DNA of 64,000 bases. It comes from Flavobacterium sp. ASW18X (GTDB lineage Bacteria; Bacteroidota; Bacteroidia; Flavobacteriales; Flavobacteriaceae). A program made the translations under genes and the position numbers. The stretch lies in the NCBI RefSeq assembly GCF_005144745.1, contig NZ_SWKK01000011.1, positions 1-64,000 of the forward strand, in the 5' to 3' direction. Below are positions 54,948-64,000 of the stretch, piece after piece. The first letter of the stretch is position 1. Every line of letters begins with the position of its first letter. Below the pieces are notes generated by a model. It was not told where the DNA came from. It did not search any database and saw nothing but the letters and a program-made list of their open reading frames with translations.

Positions 54948-56345
54948 TCAATTTTTTTCAAAATATTCTGGATTTAACTCAGTGGGTATGGGGGCGTTGG
55001 TTTCTTCCCACCAATTTTTCAATAACCGTAAAAGTTCTTCTCTTTTTTCGGGATGGGTTTCCGCTAGATTGTTGCGTTCCCCAATATCCTCAGCAAGATT
55101 GTACAATTCCATACCATTATCTTCAAAGTAGTAATGCAATTTCCAATCACCCTGTCGAACTACGGAACCCGGGCGCGTTCTAAACAAGGAATCCCTTGTT
55201 TCATTATCATTAACATTATAGGCTTGTAGGTATATGGGGAAATGCCAAAATAGAGGGCGTTCCAAAGTTTTGATTTTCTTCTCTAAAACATCAGATAAAT
55301 TAGCACCGTCAAATGTTATGGAAGTATTTTGAATACCTGCATATTCCAAGATGGTTGGAAAAATATCCAGATTGGATATAGGAATATCACTTTTACCATT
55401 CGGTTTTATCTTTTCTTTCAACACAAAGAAAAAAGGTTCCCTAATACCTCCTTCATAATAACTGCCTTTTCCTGCCCGCAACGGTTTCTGCTTGGTCACG
55501 CCGTACAGACCCCCATTATCCGAGGTAAAAACCAGCATCGTATTTTCAAAAACATGCTTCTCTCTTAGCTTTTGAATGAGCAAGCCAATATTTCTGTCCA
55601 GATTATCAACCATGGTGGCATATTCCGCATTGCCCTGTCCTTCCCAAGACGTCTTGTTCTGATAGATGGGCAAAAGACTATCCACGGGCATAATGGGCAC
55701 ATGTACCGCATAGGGGGAATAATTAAGAAAAAATGGTTTCTGTACCGTGTCCAAAAAGCCTAAAGCCTTTTCCATGATTAAATCGGTAAGATATGCTGCC
55801 TTACCATCTTCAATTTTCACATTCCCATAGGGCGGAAGGTAGCTCTTGGGTAAACCGTTATGGCCACCGCCTATATTAACATCAAAACCATATTCAAGCG
55901 GATTATCACTTAAATGCCATTTCCCGGCTTGGCAAGTGATATATCCATTTTCCTGTAAAATGGTGGGCAGTATCCTGTGTTCTCGACTTAAGGTATGGGT
56001 GTTTTTTGTTGGAATCAGTCTTCGGTCTTTGTCTTTTCCGCGTTCGGAAGAATTCACGGTATAAACCCCATGGCGTGGCGTCCATTGGCCTGTCATTAAA
56101 CAGGCCCTACTTGGGGCACAATTGGAAGCTGAAGCATAGCCATTGGTAAAGACCATGCCTTGGCTGGCCAAGTAATCAATATTAGGGGTTTCATAGTATT
56201 GACTTCCCATAAAACCGACATCTTTCCAACCCATATCATCTACATTGATGATAATGATATTGGGTTTGGTTGATTCTTTCGGGACAGTACTGCAAGAGTT
56301 TAGGATGAGCAATATCAATGGTATAAGACTGAAGACTCTTTTCAT
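54948..56345 (-). CDS. S1-family sulfatase (formylglycine type), lipoprotein
   Basis: This 465-residue type I sulfatase has a lipoprotein leader (LILNSCSTVPKE). Metal ligands start in NIIIINVDDMGWKDVG, and the formylglycine site is C76 in SNCAPSRACLMTG. GKWHLSD and FTSDNGGLYG are the lysine/histidine and DNG segments. Activity needs a formylglycine-generating enzyme not encoded here. It would remove sulfate from ulvan oligomers, most likely on rhamnose-3-sulfate; the position specificity is not readable. Its start overlaps the preceding sulfatase stop by 4 bases (ATGA). Confidence 0.92.
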   Translation of the reverse strand: MKRVFSLIPLILLILNSCSTVPKESTKPNIIIINVDDMGWKDVGFMGSQYYETPNIDYLASQGMVFTNGYASASNCAPSRACLMTGQWTPRHGVYTVNSSERGKDKDRRLIPTKNTHTLSREHRILPTILQENGYITCQAGKWHLSDNPLEYGFDVNIGGGHNGLPKSYLPPYGNVKIEDGKAAYLTDLIMEKALGFLDTVQKPFFLNYSPYAVHVPIMPVDSLLPIYQNKTSWEGQGNAEYATMVDNLDRNIGLLIQKLREKHVFENTMLVFTSDNGGLYGVTKQKPLRAGKGSYYEGGIREPFFFVLKEKIKPNGKSDIPISNLDIFPTILEYAGIQNTSITFDGANLSDVLEKKIKTLERPLFWHFPIYLQAYNVNDNETRDSLFRTRPGSVVRQGDWKLHYYFEDNGMELYNLAEDIGERNNLAETHPEKREELLRLLKNWWEETNAPIPTELNPEYFEKN

Positions 56346-57832
56346 TGTTCAGGCAATTTTTCAAATTCAAAACGAAAAACCTCGGATGTTGTTCGTTCGT
56401 CCTTCATGATTTGTTCCATCTGAGTTACCATCTCTGGATTTTCATCTGCTATATTATTTTCCTCGCTAGGGTCTGTCCTTAAATCATACAAATTGATTGG
56501 GGCATCGGGGTTATTTGCCATATTCAAACGAATCCCTTTCCAGTCTCCCATTCGAACAGCTTGTTTTCCGCCTCGCTCATGAAATTCCCAATACAGAAAA
56601 TCATGTTTGCGCTGTTCTTTGACCAATAGTTCCGGTAAAAATGAAATACCATCAATCTTTTCTGGAATCGCAACTTCTGCAATCTCCCCAACGGTAGGCA
56701 GAAAATCCCAAAATGCAGATATATGGTTTGAAATGGAATTGGCTTTAATGGAGTTTGGCCAATACGCAATCATGGGTACCCGAATTCCGCCTTCGTATAA
56801 ATCACGTTTGTACCCCTTAAATTCACCGTTGCTATTGAAATAGTCTGGGTCTGCACCACCCTCTTGATGCGGACCATTATCCGAGGTGAAAATAATCAGC
56901 GTATTGTCAGCAATACCCAAATCCTCCACTTTCTTTCGAATTTCACCTACCTGTTTATCAAGTAGATAAACCATTGCAGCAAAAGCGGCATGTGACTCTT
57001 TTTGTGAACCGTAAGGGCCTTTTCGATACTGTGGACCATCATCTAGACCAACATATTCCTTTTCGGGTAAATATTTCCCCTGGAATTTTTGGAGAAGACT
57101 GTCGGGTACCAAAAGTTCCGCATGGGGAATGATGGAAGGATAATACATAAAAAAAGTCGTGTCCTTATTTCGTTCCAAAAACTCCACTGCTTTTTGATGT
57201 ATCACGTCCGGGGCATAAGCTCCTTCTTTTTTACCTTGATTGGCCGTAATAGCCACCTTGGTTTGGTTCTCCCATAAATGATAGGGATAATAGTTATGGC
57301 CCATTCGCTGACAATTATAGCCATAGAACATATCAAAACCTTGCCGATTGGGGTCTCCTTCAGAACCAGGATAGCCCAGACCCCATTTACCAAAGGCTCC
57401 GGTAACATAGCCTGCGGATTTTAAGAGTTCTGCAACGGTAACGACCGAAGAATCCAATGGATATTGCCCTTCTGGCCTAATTTCTTTGTTACCCCTGACA
57501 AAGGTATGGCCCGTATGTAGACCTGTCATTAATGCAGAACGTGAGGGCGCACAGACCGTGGAACCGGAATAGTGTTGCGTGAAAAGCATACCATCTTGGG
57601 CGAGTTTATCAATATTGGGAGTTTCAAACTTCTTCTGGCCCAGGATGCTCAGATCACCATAACCCAAATCGTCCGCCAAGATGTAAATGATATTGGGCCT
57701 CTTTTCAACACCCTGTTCTATTTCGTGTACTTTTTCCACACAGGAAAAAAGGATTGCTGACAAAACGATACAAAGCACTGAACGGTAAGCTTGAAATCTA
57801 TTGGTCATTATATTTGAGAAATGTCTTTTCAT
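56342..57832 (-). CDS. S1-family sulfatase, lipoprotein (arylsulfatase A-like)
   Basis: This 496-residue sulfatase has a leader ending AILFSCVEKVHE. An alternative start at 57808 would shorten the n-region. The motifs are PNIIYILADDLGYGDLSILG for metal binding, C94 in TVCAPSRSALMTG as formylglycine precursor, GAFGKWGLGYPG and FTSDNGPHQEGG. It is closest in style to arylsulfatase A-like S1 members that act on exo-positions of algal oligosaccharides. The DNGPHQEGG segment differs from the other two sulfatases, so the three probably have different substrates. Confidence 0.92.
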   Translation of the reverse strand: MKRHFSNIMTNRFQAYRSVLCIVLSAILFSCVEKVHEIEQGVEKRPNIIYILADDLGYGDLSILGQKKFETPNIDKLAQDGMLFTQHYSGSTVCAPSRSALMTGLHTGHTFVRGNKEIRPEGQYPLDSSVVTVAELLKSAGYVTGAFGKWGLGYPGSEGDPNRQGFDMFYGYNCQRMGHNYYPYHLWENQTKVAITANQGKKEGAYAPDVIHQKAVEFLERNKDTTFFMYYPSIIPHAELLVPDSLLQKFQGKYLPEKEYVGLDDGPQYRKGPYGSQKESHAAFAAMVYLLDKQVGEIRKKVEDLGIADNTLIIFTSDNGPHQEGGADPDYFNSNGEFKGYKRDLYEGGIRVPMIAYWPNSIKANSISNHISAFWDFLPTVGEIAEVAIPEKIDGISFLPELLVKEQRKHDFLYWEFHERGGKQAVRMGDWKGIRLNMANNPDAPINLYDLRTDPSEENNIADENPEMVTQMEQIMKDERTTSEVFRFEFEKLPEQ

Positions 57833-57851
57833 TTAATTGGAATGGCCGCCA

Positions 57852-59756
57852 TTACTGGGAACCTAATACTTTTAGTTCCTCCAAAATCGCCATACCAAAG
57901 AATCCCGTGGTATAGGCACAACTTGAAGGAAAGTACTCCCTGATGCCCACCATGGAATGTGAGGTACTGCCAACCAAACCTCCTATGGCTTCTACATCTG
58001 GGCCTGTGTATTGATTCTCCAAACACCATGAAAGTGCCTTACGGGCGGTCTGTAAATATTCCGACTTTCCCGTTGCCTCATAAAGTTGGTAAAACAATAA
58101 ACTCCAGAGGGGGGTGCCCTTTTCCGTAACGCTTACTTCTTGTGGGTCTTTATCAAAGATAAAGGACCAAGAGCCATCCTCATTCTGGTTTTCTTGAAGA
58201 TGTTTTGCCATTTTTTCGGCATATTGTAGGTAAATGGTATCCGGATACATTCTGTTCATGGCCAACAAACCTTCCATGGCCCATCCTGAGCCGCGGGTCA
58301 TTCTCATGGTTTCCACATTTTCTTTGGTGGTCCAATCATATGCCCGATGCCAAAGGCCATCCTCCCGTTGAAAAACCTTCATGTGTTTATCCATAAATTT
58401 TTTACCACTCTCACGAAATTGATTTTCCCTGGTCACCTCATAAAGGGCGGCATGCCCTTCGGGGTCCCATCCGGTCTCATCGAGTATTTTTGCGTTAAAC
58501 AAATCTTCATCATAGCGGTAAAAGTGTGGGAGCACATCAAAATCATCAAGCATTTCTGCTTTTTTGACGGCCCAATATTTAGAAGCTTCTAAATAGGTAC
58601 TGTCTCCCGTAGCTTCGTACAATGGCATTAACGCCCAACGAACCATAACACCAGAATCTGAAGTACCTATCCATTTTGCGTAGGAATGAAACCTACGCAT
58701 CCAGATGACCAAAAAAGACCCCTCACTTGGGTGTCCTTCTTCCTTTACTTGATACTTAAGAATATTACGCCCAATCTTGTCAGCGGACGCTATCAACTCC
58801 TCCTTGTTGTATAATTTTTGGATTTCCGGCACGTGTATGGCGTCAAGCACCATTTTTACATATTGGGTGCTAGCCCAATTCCAATAACTGGTCCGGTGCA
58901 GTTTTGCCTCAACATCGTAAAAGGCAAAAAGGCTGCCGTAGGTGGGACTGGCAGGATTATTGTTTTGTCTACGAAGTCCATCCGCTATCACCAAATCCAA
59001 TGCCGCAATGAGTCGTTCCCGGGATACGGGTCCGCCCTTCATTTTTTCCAACTCCATAGCTTTTTTGGATACTATTGGGGTTTTTTCTATTTGAGCGGAA
59101 GCGATTTCCGTAGCCTTATCATCATTGTAGACCACAAGGCTCACCCTACCCGACCAGTCTTCTGATAAAAGGCGGAAGCTATGTGTAAATTCCCTGAGAA
59201 TAACCGGAAAGGTTTTTCGCAAATAAACCTTCTCAATTTTTGGAGTGGTATGGTCGAGCATAAGGGAGTTCTCCCAGTGCTCCAATTTATGTGACGGTAA
59301 AATGATTTCCTTTTTCAAAGGTGAACTATCCCTGAAATAAGGCCCTCCGAAGATATAATCGCCTGTTGGCTCCTCCTCAAAAACACAGACCCCATCCATA
59401 CCCAGTTCCAATGCAACATCCACCACCGGGTATCTGGTGTCCAGAGGGGACTTTTGAAAATTTTTGGCCGCCCACTCAGGATTTGGGTCATCCCGATAAA
59501 TTTCACGGGCGCTGGAGACAGGATGGTTTCTATCGGATTCAATTCGAATTTCGAATTCGGTAATCCCTTTCGGAATATAGCCTTCTAACAATAATTCTTT
59601 CCCGTTTTTCGATAACTGGAGTTCAGCTTCCCTCTCGTCTGAAGATGCCATACGCTCTTGTGAAGTAACAATAGGGCCACTAAATAAAAAACATAAAGAA
59701 ATCAGTAAAAATTGGTAGGCTCTCCATGAGATGCAATTGTAAAAATTGTTATTCAT
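57852..59756 (-). CDS. Secreted toroid hydrolase-like protein with N-terminal sandwich (GH88/GH105-like barrel)
   Basis: I chose the start at 59756 because it gives a signal peptide (FLLISLCFLFSGPIVTSQ) and avoids overlap with the upstream sulfatase; a start at 59816 would add 20 residues read out of frame from that gene. The protein has 634 residues. Residues about 25-215 are a beta-rich domain (LLLEGYIPKGITEFEIRIES). Residues about 230-634 are an (alpha/alpha) barrel with RTSYWNWASTQYV, LWHRAYDWTTKENVETMRMTRG, GSGWAMEGLLAMNRMYP and GSWSFIFDKD. The RGSGW segment mirrors the RGNGW of GH105. The barrel suggests an unsaturated glucuronyl hydrolase-like or lyase-like enzyme. The family is not certain. 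Confidence 0.6.
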   Translation of the reverse strand: MNNNFYNCISWRAYQFLLISLCFLFSGPIVTSQERMASSDEREAELQLSKNGKELLLEGYIPKGITEFEIRIESDRNHPVSSAREIYRDDPNPEWAAKNFQKSPLDTRYPVVDVALELGMDGVCVFEEEPTGDYIFGGPYFRDSSPLKKEIILPSHKLEHWENSLMLDHTTPKIEKVYLRKTFPVILREFTHSFRLLSEDWSGRVSLVVYNDDKATEIASAQIEKTPIVSKKAMELEKMKGGPVSRERLIAALDLVIADGLRRQNNNPASPTYGSLFAFYDVEAKLHRTSYWNWASTQYVKMVLDAIHVPEIQKLYNKEELIASADKIGRNILKYQVKEEGHPSEGSFLVIWMRRFHSYAKWIGTSDSGVMVRWALMPLYEATGDSTYLEASKYWAVKKAEMLDDFDVLPHFYRYDEDLFNAKILDETGWDPEGHAALYEVTRENQFRESGKKFMDKHMKVFQREDGLWHRAYDWTTKENVETMRMTRGSGWAMEGLLAMNRMYPDTIYLQYAEKMAKHLQENQNEDGSWSFIFDKDPQEVSVTEKGTPLWSLLFYQLYEATGKSEYLQTARKALSWCLENQYTGPDVEAIGGLVGSTSHSMVGIREYFPSSCAYTTGFFGMAILEELKVLGSQ

Positions 59757-59785
59757 GTGTTTGTGTTTTTGTTGTAGTTGGAATT

Positions 59786-61207
59786 TTAATTTTTTTGTAG
59801 AAAATCCTCCCCCCATTTCTCCCTTAATTCTTCCGCCAGTTGGCTTACCGTTTCTTGATATTCCGGAAGTTCTGCCAGATTACTCAATTCCAAAGGGTCC
59901 GTTTTATGGTCGAACAACATACGGGCATAGGCAACTCCATCATCTTTTGTCCATTCGGTATAAAACAAATCCCCTTTAATTAAGGTCACGGCATCCTTAA
60001 ATTTAGCTACTGCCCAATCTTTTTCTTGTGGTTCCCCATTTAAAAGCGGCACAAAACTTTGTCCTTGTACGGTCTTGGGAACTTCCAATCCAACCAATTC
60101 CGCTAAACTTGGATAAATGTCGATATATTCCGTTATGGCATCAGTGGTTTGCCCACTGGTTGTACCCGGTACCTTTATCATCAAAGGGGTTCTAAGGGAG
60201 CTTTCAAAAGTTACGTGCTTACACCACAATTTGTGGTCTCCCAAATTCCATCCATGATCACCCCATAGTATGACAATGGTATCATCTTGAAGTTTCAAAC
60301 GCCTCAATTCATCGAGCACCAAGCCAATCTGGGCATCCACATAACTTACACAGGCGTAGTATCCATGGATAAGTTCTTTGGCCAAATCTTCCGAAACCTC
60401 ACCTTCATTGGGTGCATTGCTGTATTTTCTTAGTTCACCGAATCTATGGAATGCCTCTTTTGGCGTGTTTTCGGGCTGAACATAATTATCGGGCAATTCA
60501 ATTCTGCTTCTATCGTATAAATCCCAATATTTCTTGGGGGCATTAAAAGGCAAATGGGGTTTCATAAAACCCAGGGCAAGAAAAAATGGTTGGTCCACAT
60601 CCTTCAATTGTCTTAAATCTTCAATGCCTTTTTGGGCAATTTTACCGTCAAAATAGGTGCTGTCGGCTGTTTCAATAGCTTCAAAAGCCGGTCCATAATT
60701 GGTTTCCAAAGCTTCTTTTGCATTATTGGGCAATTGATAGTCCCTAACATTGCCTTTGGGAAACCATCTGGAATCCCACGCGGCTCTATCATCTTTACCA
60801 TTGTGGTAGATTTTTCCGTTGGATATGGTCGTATAGCCATTCTGTTTCAATAACAGTGGCAAGGAGACTGCCTCAGGGTAATCTACATCTTTCTGGGTTG
60901 GGGCGTCTAAAAATCGGTAACGTGTGGGTCTGGTACCCGTAAGTAGACTTGCCCTTGATGCACCACATACGGGAACATTGCAATAGGCCCTATTAAAGAC
61001 CATGCTCTCTGCGGCGAGTTTATCCAAGTTTGGAGATGATATCTGGTCTGCCCCGTAAAAATTCAGTTCAGGTCGTAAATCATCGACCGCTATAAATAGG
61101 ATATTCTTGGGTTTGTTCGGCTGACTTACTTCTTTTTTCTGGTTCTTATCTTGACATGAAGCGGTTAAGAGACAACATGTTAATAGGTATACGAGGATTT
61201 TTTTCAT
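59786..61207 (-). CDS. S1-family sulfatase (iduronate-2-sulfatase-like)
   Basis: This 473-residue sulfatase has a lipoprotein leader ([13 protein letters not shown]). It has the order and style of the iduronate-sulfatase-like S1 subgroup: [20 protein letters not shown], formylglycine precursor C81 in [13 protein letters not shown] (C-x-A-S-R form), [19 protein letters not shown] and [17 protein letters not shown]. Ulvan contains iduronate as well as rhamnose sulfate, so both are possible substrates. It is the first gene of the reverse operon that continues through rhaT, and promoter site 6 lies in front of it. Confidence 0.92.
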   Translation of the reverse strand: MKKILVYLLTCCLLTASCQDKNQKKEVSQPNKPKNILFIAVDDLRPELNFYGADQISSPNLDKLAAESMVFNRAYCNVPVCGASRASLLTGTRPTRYRFLDAPTQKDVDYPEAVSLPLLLKQNGYTTISNGKIYHNGKDDRAAWDSRWFPKGNVRDYQLPNNAKEALETNYGPAFEAIETADSTYFDGKIAQKGIEDLRQLKDVDQPFFLALGFMKPHLPFNAPKKYWDLYDRSRIELPDNYVQPENTPKEAFHRFGELRKYSNAPNEGEVSEDLAKELIHGYYACVSYVDAQIGLVLDELRRLKLQDDTIVILWGDHGWNLGDHKLWCKHVTFESSLRTPLMIKVPGTTSGQTTDAITEYIDIYPSLAELVGLEVPKTVQGQSFVPLLNGEPQEKDWAVAKFKDAVTLIKGDLFYTEWTKDDGVAYARMLFDHKTDPLELSNLAELPEYQETVSQLAEELREKWGEDFLQKN

Positions 61208-61260
61208 TTTAAGAGAATGCTTGAGCGATTGGAAACCTTAAATCTTTATTTCTTAATCCC

Positions 61261-61306
61261 TGAAAATACAATTTGGAATTGCTCAGACTATCCTGCTACG
61301 TCCTGC
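61261..61306 (-). promoter_or_regulatory. PUL activator motif and -7 box before the sulfatase operon (site 6)
   Basis: On the minus strand GCAGGACGTA precedes GCAGGAT (61296 down to 61290), a 10-base direct repeat of GCAGGA. After exactly 21 bases comes TATTTTCA (61268 down to 61261), identical to the box at site 1. It lies 54 bases before the sulfatase start. Confidence 0.7.
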
Positions 61307-61403
61307 TTGGCTGGTTCTATCTTAACAAACCTGAACTACAGGAAGCTTTAACAGTTTTTCAATTTTATTCAAGATATGCCCTACGCCTATGGTACAATAA
61401 AAA

Positions 61404-61438
61404 CAAAGGCCGGCATATCGCCGGCCCTTGTTTTTTTT
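61404..61438 (-). terminator. Bidirectional intrinsic terminator after the secreted ulvan lyase
   Basis: GGCCGGC (61408-61414), loop ATATC, GCCGGCC (61420-61426) is a perfect 7-base GC-rich stem, extended by weaker pairs. On the plus strand it is followed by eight T; on the minus strand by TTTGTTTTTATT. It ends the lyase transcript 20-50 bases after the stop codon and isolates the sulfatase operon promoter. Confidence 0.88.
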
Positions 61439-61457
61439 AAGCTTTACTTCTCTTATA

Positions 61458-64000
61458 TTAGTTCTTGATCACCTTGATGCTCTCTATCTTGGTGCCTCTA
61501 TCAAAAATATTTATGAAATAAATACCCTTTCTAAGGTAATTCACTGTAAGCCTTTTTTCAGTAGTGTTTTTAGGAATTAGTGTACGGTAAACTATACGAC
61601 CGTTATTATTGTACATAATTACTCTATAATTTTTTGTCGTAGGTACTGAAAAATGGATGTTGGTATGGTTTGTAAAAGGATTGGGGGAGACGGTAATATC
61701 CAGCTCCACTGGTGGTACATCATCGCAGCTGCCCAAACTGGCTCCTCTTGCCAAAAGCCTTTCTGCCACAATTTTGGGAACGCATAAACTTACGCCCCTA
61801 AAACATACCTGTACTCTTGGACGTCTAGAATTGTTGCCACAGCTCACATCAATCACCTCAACCGTAATTTCTGCGCTGGTCTCACAACCCTTAGCGTCAG
61901 TTACCGTTACAGTGTAGGTCTGTGTGCTATCAGGACATGCTTCTATCATTTCGGTTGTTTCGCTGGTACTCCATTCATACGTATAAGGCCCTTCTCCTCC
62001 TGAGACCGCTGTTACTCCGATGGTTGCACATTGGTTTTCTTCATATCCTTTGTACAGGGTCATCTTATCAGTGACCATAACAACTATTTCATCGGGTGCT
62101 GTAATTTCGATACTTGCTACGGTGGTTGCGTTCAAAGCATCGGTAACCGTTACGGAATAAATACCTGCCGCAAGGTTGCTAATCGTTTCCGTTGTTTCAC
62201 CGGAACTCCATTCATAGGTATAAGGGGCTATTCCCCCAGTAACCGACACACTGGCCGTACCGTCATCTGCGCCAGCGCAGCTCACATTTGTAGCAACTAC
62301 CTCCGATTGCAAAGATTCCCCTACTGGAATGGCCTGCCATACGCTTCTGTTATCCGTATCAGGAACTTTACTATGGGTTACCGTTCCATCTTCATTTTGA
62401 TACAGAAATCGGCCAGAGGTTCTGGATTCAAAGCGATACGTATCCGTAGTTTCGTCATAATTTATAATCCACGTCTTATCGGTATCGCCTGCTGGCGGTT
62501 CTTTTGTGGTACTTAAAACCACATACGGACCACCTGGGCCTCCGGCACCTGGTGCGCGCAGAATTCCGGTTCCACCGGTTGCACTTTCACTATCGATATT
62601 ATAATAGGACCCACTTTTGACAAACGTCCATTGCGTATTTTCTGCTCCTCCTGAAACTGACATGGTAACGGGTTGCGCGCTTACTGCCGCAGCGGTCAAG
62701 AATTCTCCCGTTTCTACATTTCGTAATACAACAACGTCATCGCCAAATGTTGGGCCTGAATTGTCGACAACTTCCGCTTTTTCATAGGTGGTCTCTGCCC
62801 ATCTTATTTGAGCCCTACCCCCTCTTACACGATAGGCACCATATCTGATACCGGATTGGAGCCCTCTTTCGGGGTCAGGAATATTAAAATTAAAGGCTTC
62901 GCCATCGATAACGGCATCACAATAATGTATCTTCTTCGAAGCATCGTTTGGATCTTCCCTGAAACCAATTTCCAACTTAAAATCAATTTCCGCATTCTTC
63001 GCTACACGTTTTAAAAATACTACTTCTCGACCACTACCAGATCCGCCTCGTTCCAGAATACGTTCCGCATAAATATCAAAGGCCACTTGCTTATCTGCAT
63101 CGTCACCAGTGCCATAAACGGGCTTTGCCAAATACAAACAGATAGCTGGGTCTGCAGAACCACCGCCGCCTGAGTGTTTTCCTTTGGCTTGTATTAGGTA
63201 GCTTCCGTCTTGGTTGAAAGAACCTGCATCGCCTACTTCAAGAATTCTTACAATTCCCGTGAATTTTGCAAAACTCCCTACTCCGGTTTCTTGTGACCTG
63301 GATAACGAACGTTCTATTCTAGGTTGTAAGGTATTGGGTGCATCAATGTGGTTAGAGCCGTCCGTAATATTATATACACCCCAGGTTTTGCCATATAAAT
63401 CAACTTCAGAATAGTCAGCATAGCAGCTTCTATCATCAACTGTTCCTACATTAACGGCGTTTGGAATGTCAAAATTTCGCGTATTGTTGTTGTCGAATTC
63501 ACCTGAACACGACAAATCTGGATTGGTATCTTCATCTGGAGCTACTTCTGCAGAGCTTCCTCCAACGGGAATAAGTCTCCAATTACTTCGGTTGTCGGTA
63601 GCTTCAACAACGGAATGGGTAACAGTTCCATCTGCATTCTGATATAAAAATCTACCGGAGGTTCTAGAACCGAATCTGTAGGTATCGGTTGAAACATTAT
63701 ATTCAATGGACCACGTTTTGTCGGTATCGGCCGCCGGTGGAGCCTTTAAGGTACTTAAAACCACATAAGGGCCTGCAGAACTACCAGCACCTGGTGCACG
63801 TAGTATTCCCGTGCCACCAGAGGCACTTTCACTATCTATGTTAAAAAAGTCTCCACTTTCTACAAGTGCCCAATGTGTGTTTTCAGCTTCTCCAGAAGCC
63901 GACATGGTAACAGGTTGATTACTTCCTGCTGCGGTGGTTAAGAATTCCCCGGTTTCCACATTTTGAAATGTAAGTGTTGTTTCCAGCGGAATTTGCAGCA
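61458..64000 (-). CDS. Secreted multidomain PL28-type ulvan lyase with T9SS sorting domain (5' end outside window)
   Basis: The frame stays open to the window edge, so the N-terminus is missing and at least 847 codons are seen. From the GTG at 63959 the order is: a sugar-binding-like module (about 1-140), the PL28 catalytic jelly roll (about 148-396; [40 protein letters not shown]), a second copy of the first module (about 408-549), two SprB/PKD-like repeats (549-706; [19 protein letters not shown]), a cysteine-bearing segment (about 706-745) and a type A T9SS C-terminal domain ([12 protein letters not shown] to the terminal KVIKN). It is exported to the medium or cell surface as the endo-acting first enzyme, complementing the lipoprotein lyase at 45345. 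Confidence 0.85.
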   Translation of the reverse strand, partial: LQIPLETTLTFQNVETGEFLTTAAGSNQPVTMSASGEAENTHWALVESGDFFNIDSESASGGTGILRAPGAGSSAGPYVVLSTLKAPPAADTDKTWSIEYNVSTDTYRFGSRTSGRFLYQNADGTVTHSVVEATDNRSNWRLIPVGGSSAEVAPDEDTNPDLSCSGEFDNNNTRNFDIPNAVNVGTVDDRSCYADYSEVDLYGKTWGVYNITDGSNHIDAPNTLQPRIERSLSRSQETGVGSFAKFTGIVRILEVGDAGSFNQDGSYLIQAKGKHSGGGGSADPAICLYLAKPVYGTGDDADKQVAFDIYAERILERGGSGSGREVVFLKRVAKNAEIDFKLEIGFREDPNDASKKIHYCDAVIDGEAFNFNIPDPERGLQSGIRYGAYRVRGGRAQIRWAETTYEKAEVVDNSGPTFGDDVVVLRNVETGEFLTAAAVSAQPVTMSVSGGAENTQWTFVKSGSYYNIDSESATGGTGILRAPGAGGPGGPYVVLSTTKEPPAGDTDKTWIINYDETTDTYRFESRTSGRFLYQNEDGTVTHSKVPDTDNRSVWQAIPVGESLQSEVVATNVSCAGADDGTASVSVTGGIAPYTYEWSSGETTETISNLAAGIYSVTVTDALNATTVASIEITAPDEIVVMVTDKMTLYKGYEENQCATIGVTAVSGGEGPYTYEWSTSETTEMIEACPDSTQTYTVTVTDAKGCETSAEITVEVIDVSCGNNSRRPRVQVCFRGVSLCVPKIVAERLLARGASLGSCDDVPPVELDITVSPNPFTNHTNIHFSVPTTKNYRVIMYNNNGRIVYRTLIPKNTTEKRLTVNYLRKGIYFINIFDRGTKIESIKVIKN

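Noticed and set aside
59757-59816. Upstream start for the toroid protein ending at 57852
   Set aside because: It would overlap the end of the sulfatase gene by 31 bases and add residues with no signal-peptide character.
61338-61372. A seventh ACAGGA-like site on the plus strand with 21-base spacing
   Set aside because: It reads ACAGGAA, lacks the C at the seventh position, its downstream box TATTCAAG is poor, and it would transcribe antisense into the lyase gene. Probably chance.
1-64000. tRNA or rRNA genes, CRISPR arrays, insertion sequences, integrases, origins
   Set aside because: None was seen on reading both strands. No transposase motif, array of regular repeats or tRNA-like cloverleaf with flanking integrase was found.

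Overview
The window reads as a polysaccharide utilization locus (PUL) from a marine member of the Flavobacteriaceae (Bacteroidota). The evidence is an AT-rich sequence, a SusC/SusD pair with a hybrid two-component regulator (HTCS), a type IX secretion (T9SS) sorting domain, many lipoprotein and Tat-type leaders, and promoter -7 boxes of the Bacteroidota form TAnnTTTG. The target is most likely ulvan, the sulfated rhamnose/uronic acid/xylose polysaccharide of green algae. Two PL28-type ulvan lyase domains, two rhamnosidase families (GH78 and GH106-like), GH88/GH105 unsaturated uronyl hydrolases, a GH3, two GH2 enzymes, three S1 sulfatases, rhamnose mutarotase and the rhamnose/proton symporter all point the same way. 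No tRNA, rRNA, CRISPR array, phage gene or insertion sequence was seen, and no stretch longer than 300 bases lacks a gene.

Layout. (1) 1-11171 is intracellular uronate metabolism. A forward operon (kdgK, kdgA, uxaC, a Gfo/Idh oxidoreductase) converges on a reverse operon (uxuB-type SDR, uxuA, kduI, kduD, a DUF4861-like lipoprotein and a TRAP transporter dctP/Q/M). Together they cover glucuronate -> fructuronate -> mannonate -> KDG and unsaturated uronate -> KDG, then KDG -> KDPG -> pyruvate + glyceraldehyde-3-phosphate. (2) 11412-25133, forward: HTCS, SusC, SusD, a terminator-like hairpin, GH88, GH2 and a lactonase-type propeller. (3) 25181-40535, reverse: GH106-like, GH78, a carbohydrate-binding lipoprotein, GH3, GH105, a PL38-like lyase, an exported Gfo/Idh, rhaM, and a separately promoted 639-residue toroid/sandwich protein of unknown function. 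(4) 40742-42094: a TrkH-type potassium transporter, out of place in the PUL. (5) 42108-48329: a GH2 with a C-terminal sugar-binding domain (reverse), then a PL28 lipoprotein, an Ldh-family dehydrogenase and a TIM-barrel isomerase (forward). (6) 48334-61207, reverse: three sulfatases, a second toroid protein, rhaT, a two-domain VOC protein, a second PL38-like lyase, Gfo/Idh, an alpha/beta hydrolase, a TIM-barrel isomerase and a small pseudogene remnant. (7) 61458-64000: a large secreted multidomain PL28 ulvan lyase that runs off the window edge.

The main new observation is a shared promoter architecture. A 17-base element, NCNNNNCRNNACAGGAT, lies exactly 21 bases upstream of a -7-like box in front of six transcription units: the GH2 at 21584, the toroid gene ending at 25181, the rhamnosidase operon, the GH2 at 42108-45146, the PL28 lipoprotein, and the sulfatase operon. 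The element replaces the usual -33 TTG, as expected at activator-dependent promoters. The HTCS encoded here, with an AraC-type output domain, is the obvious candidate regulator. I did not find the element in front of the uronate/TRAP operon.
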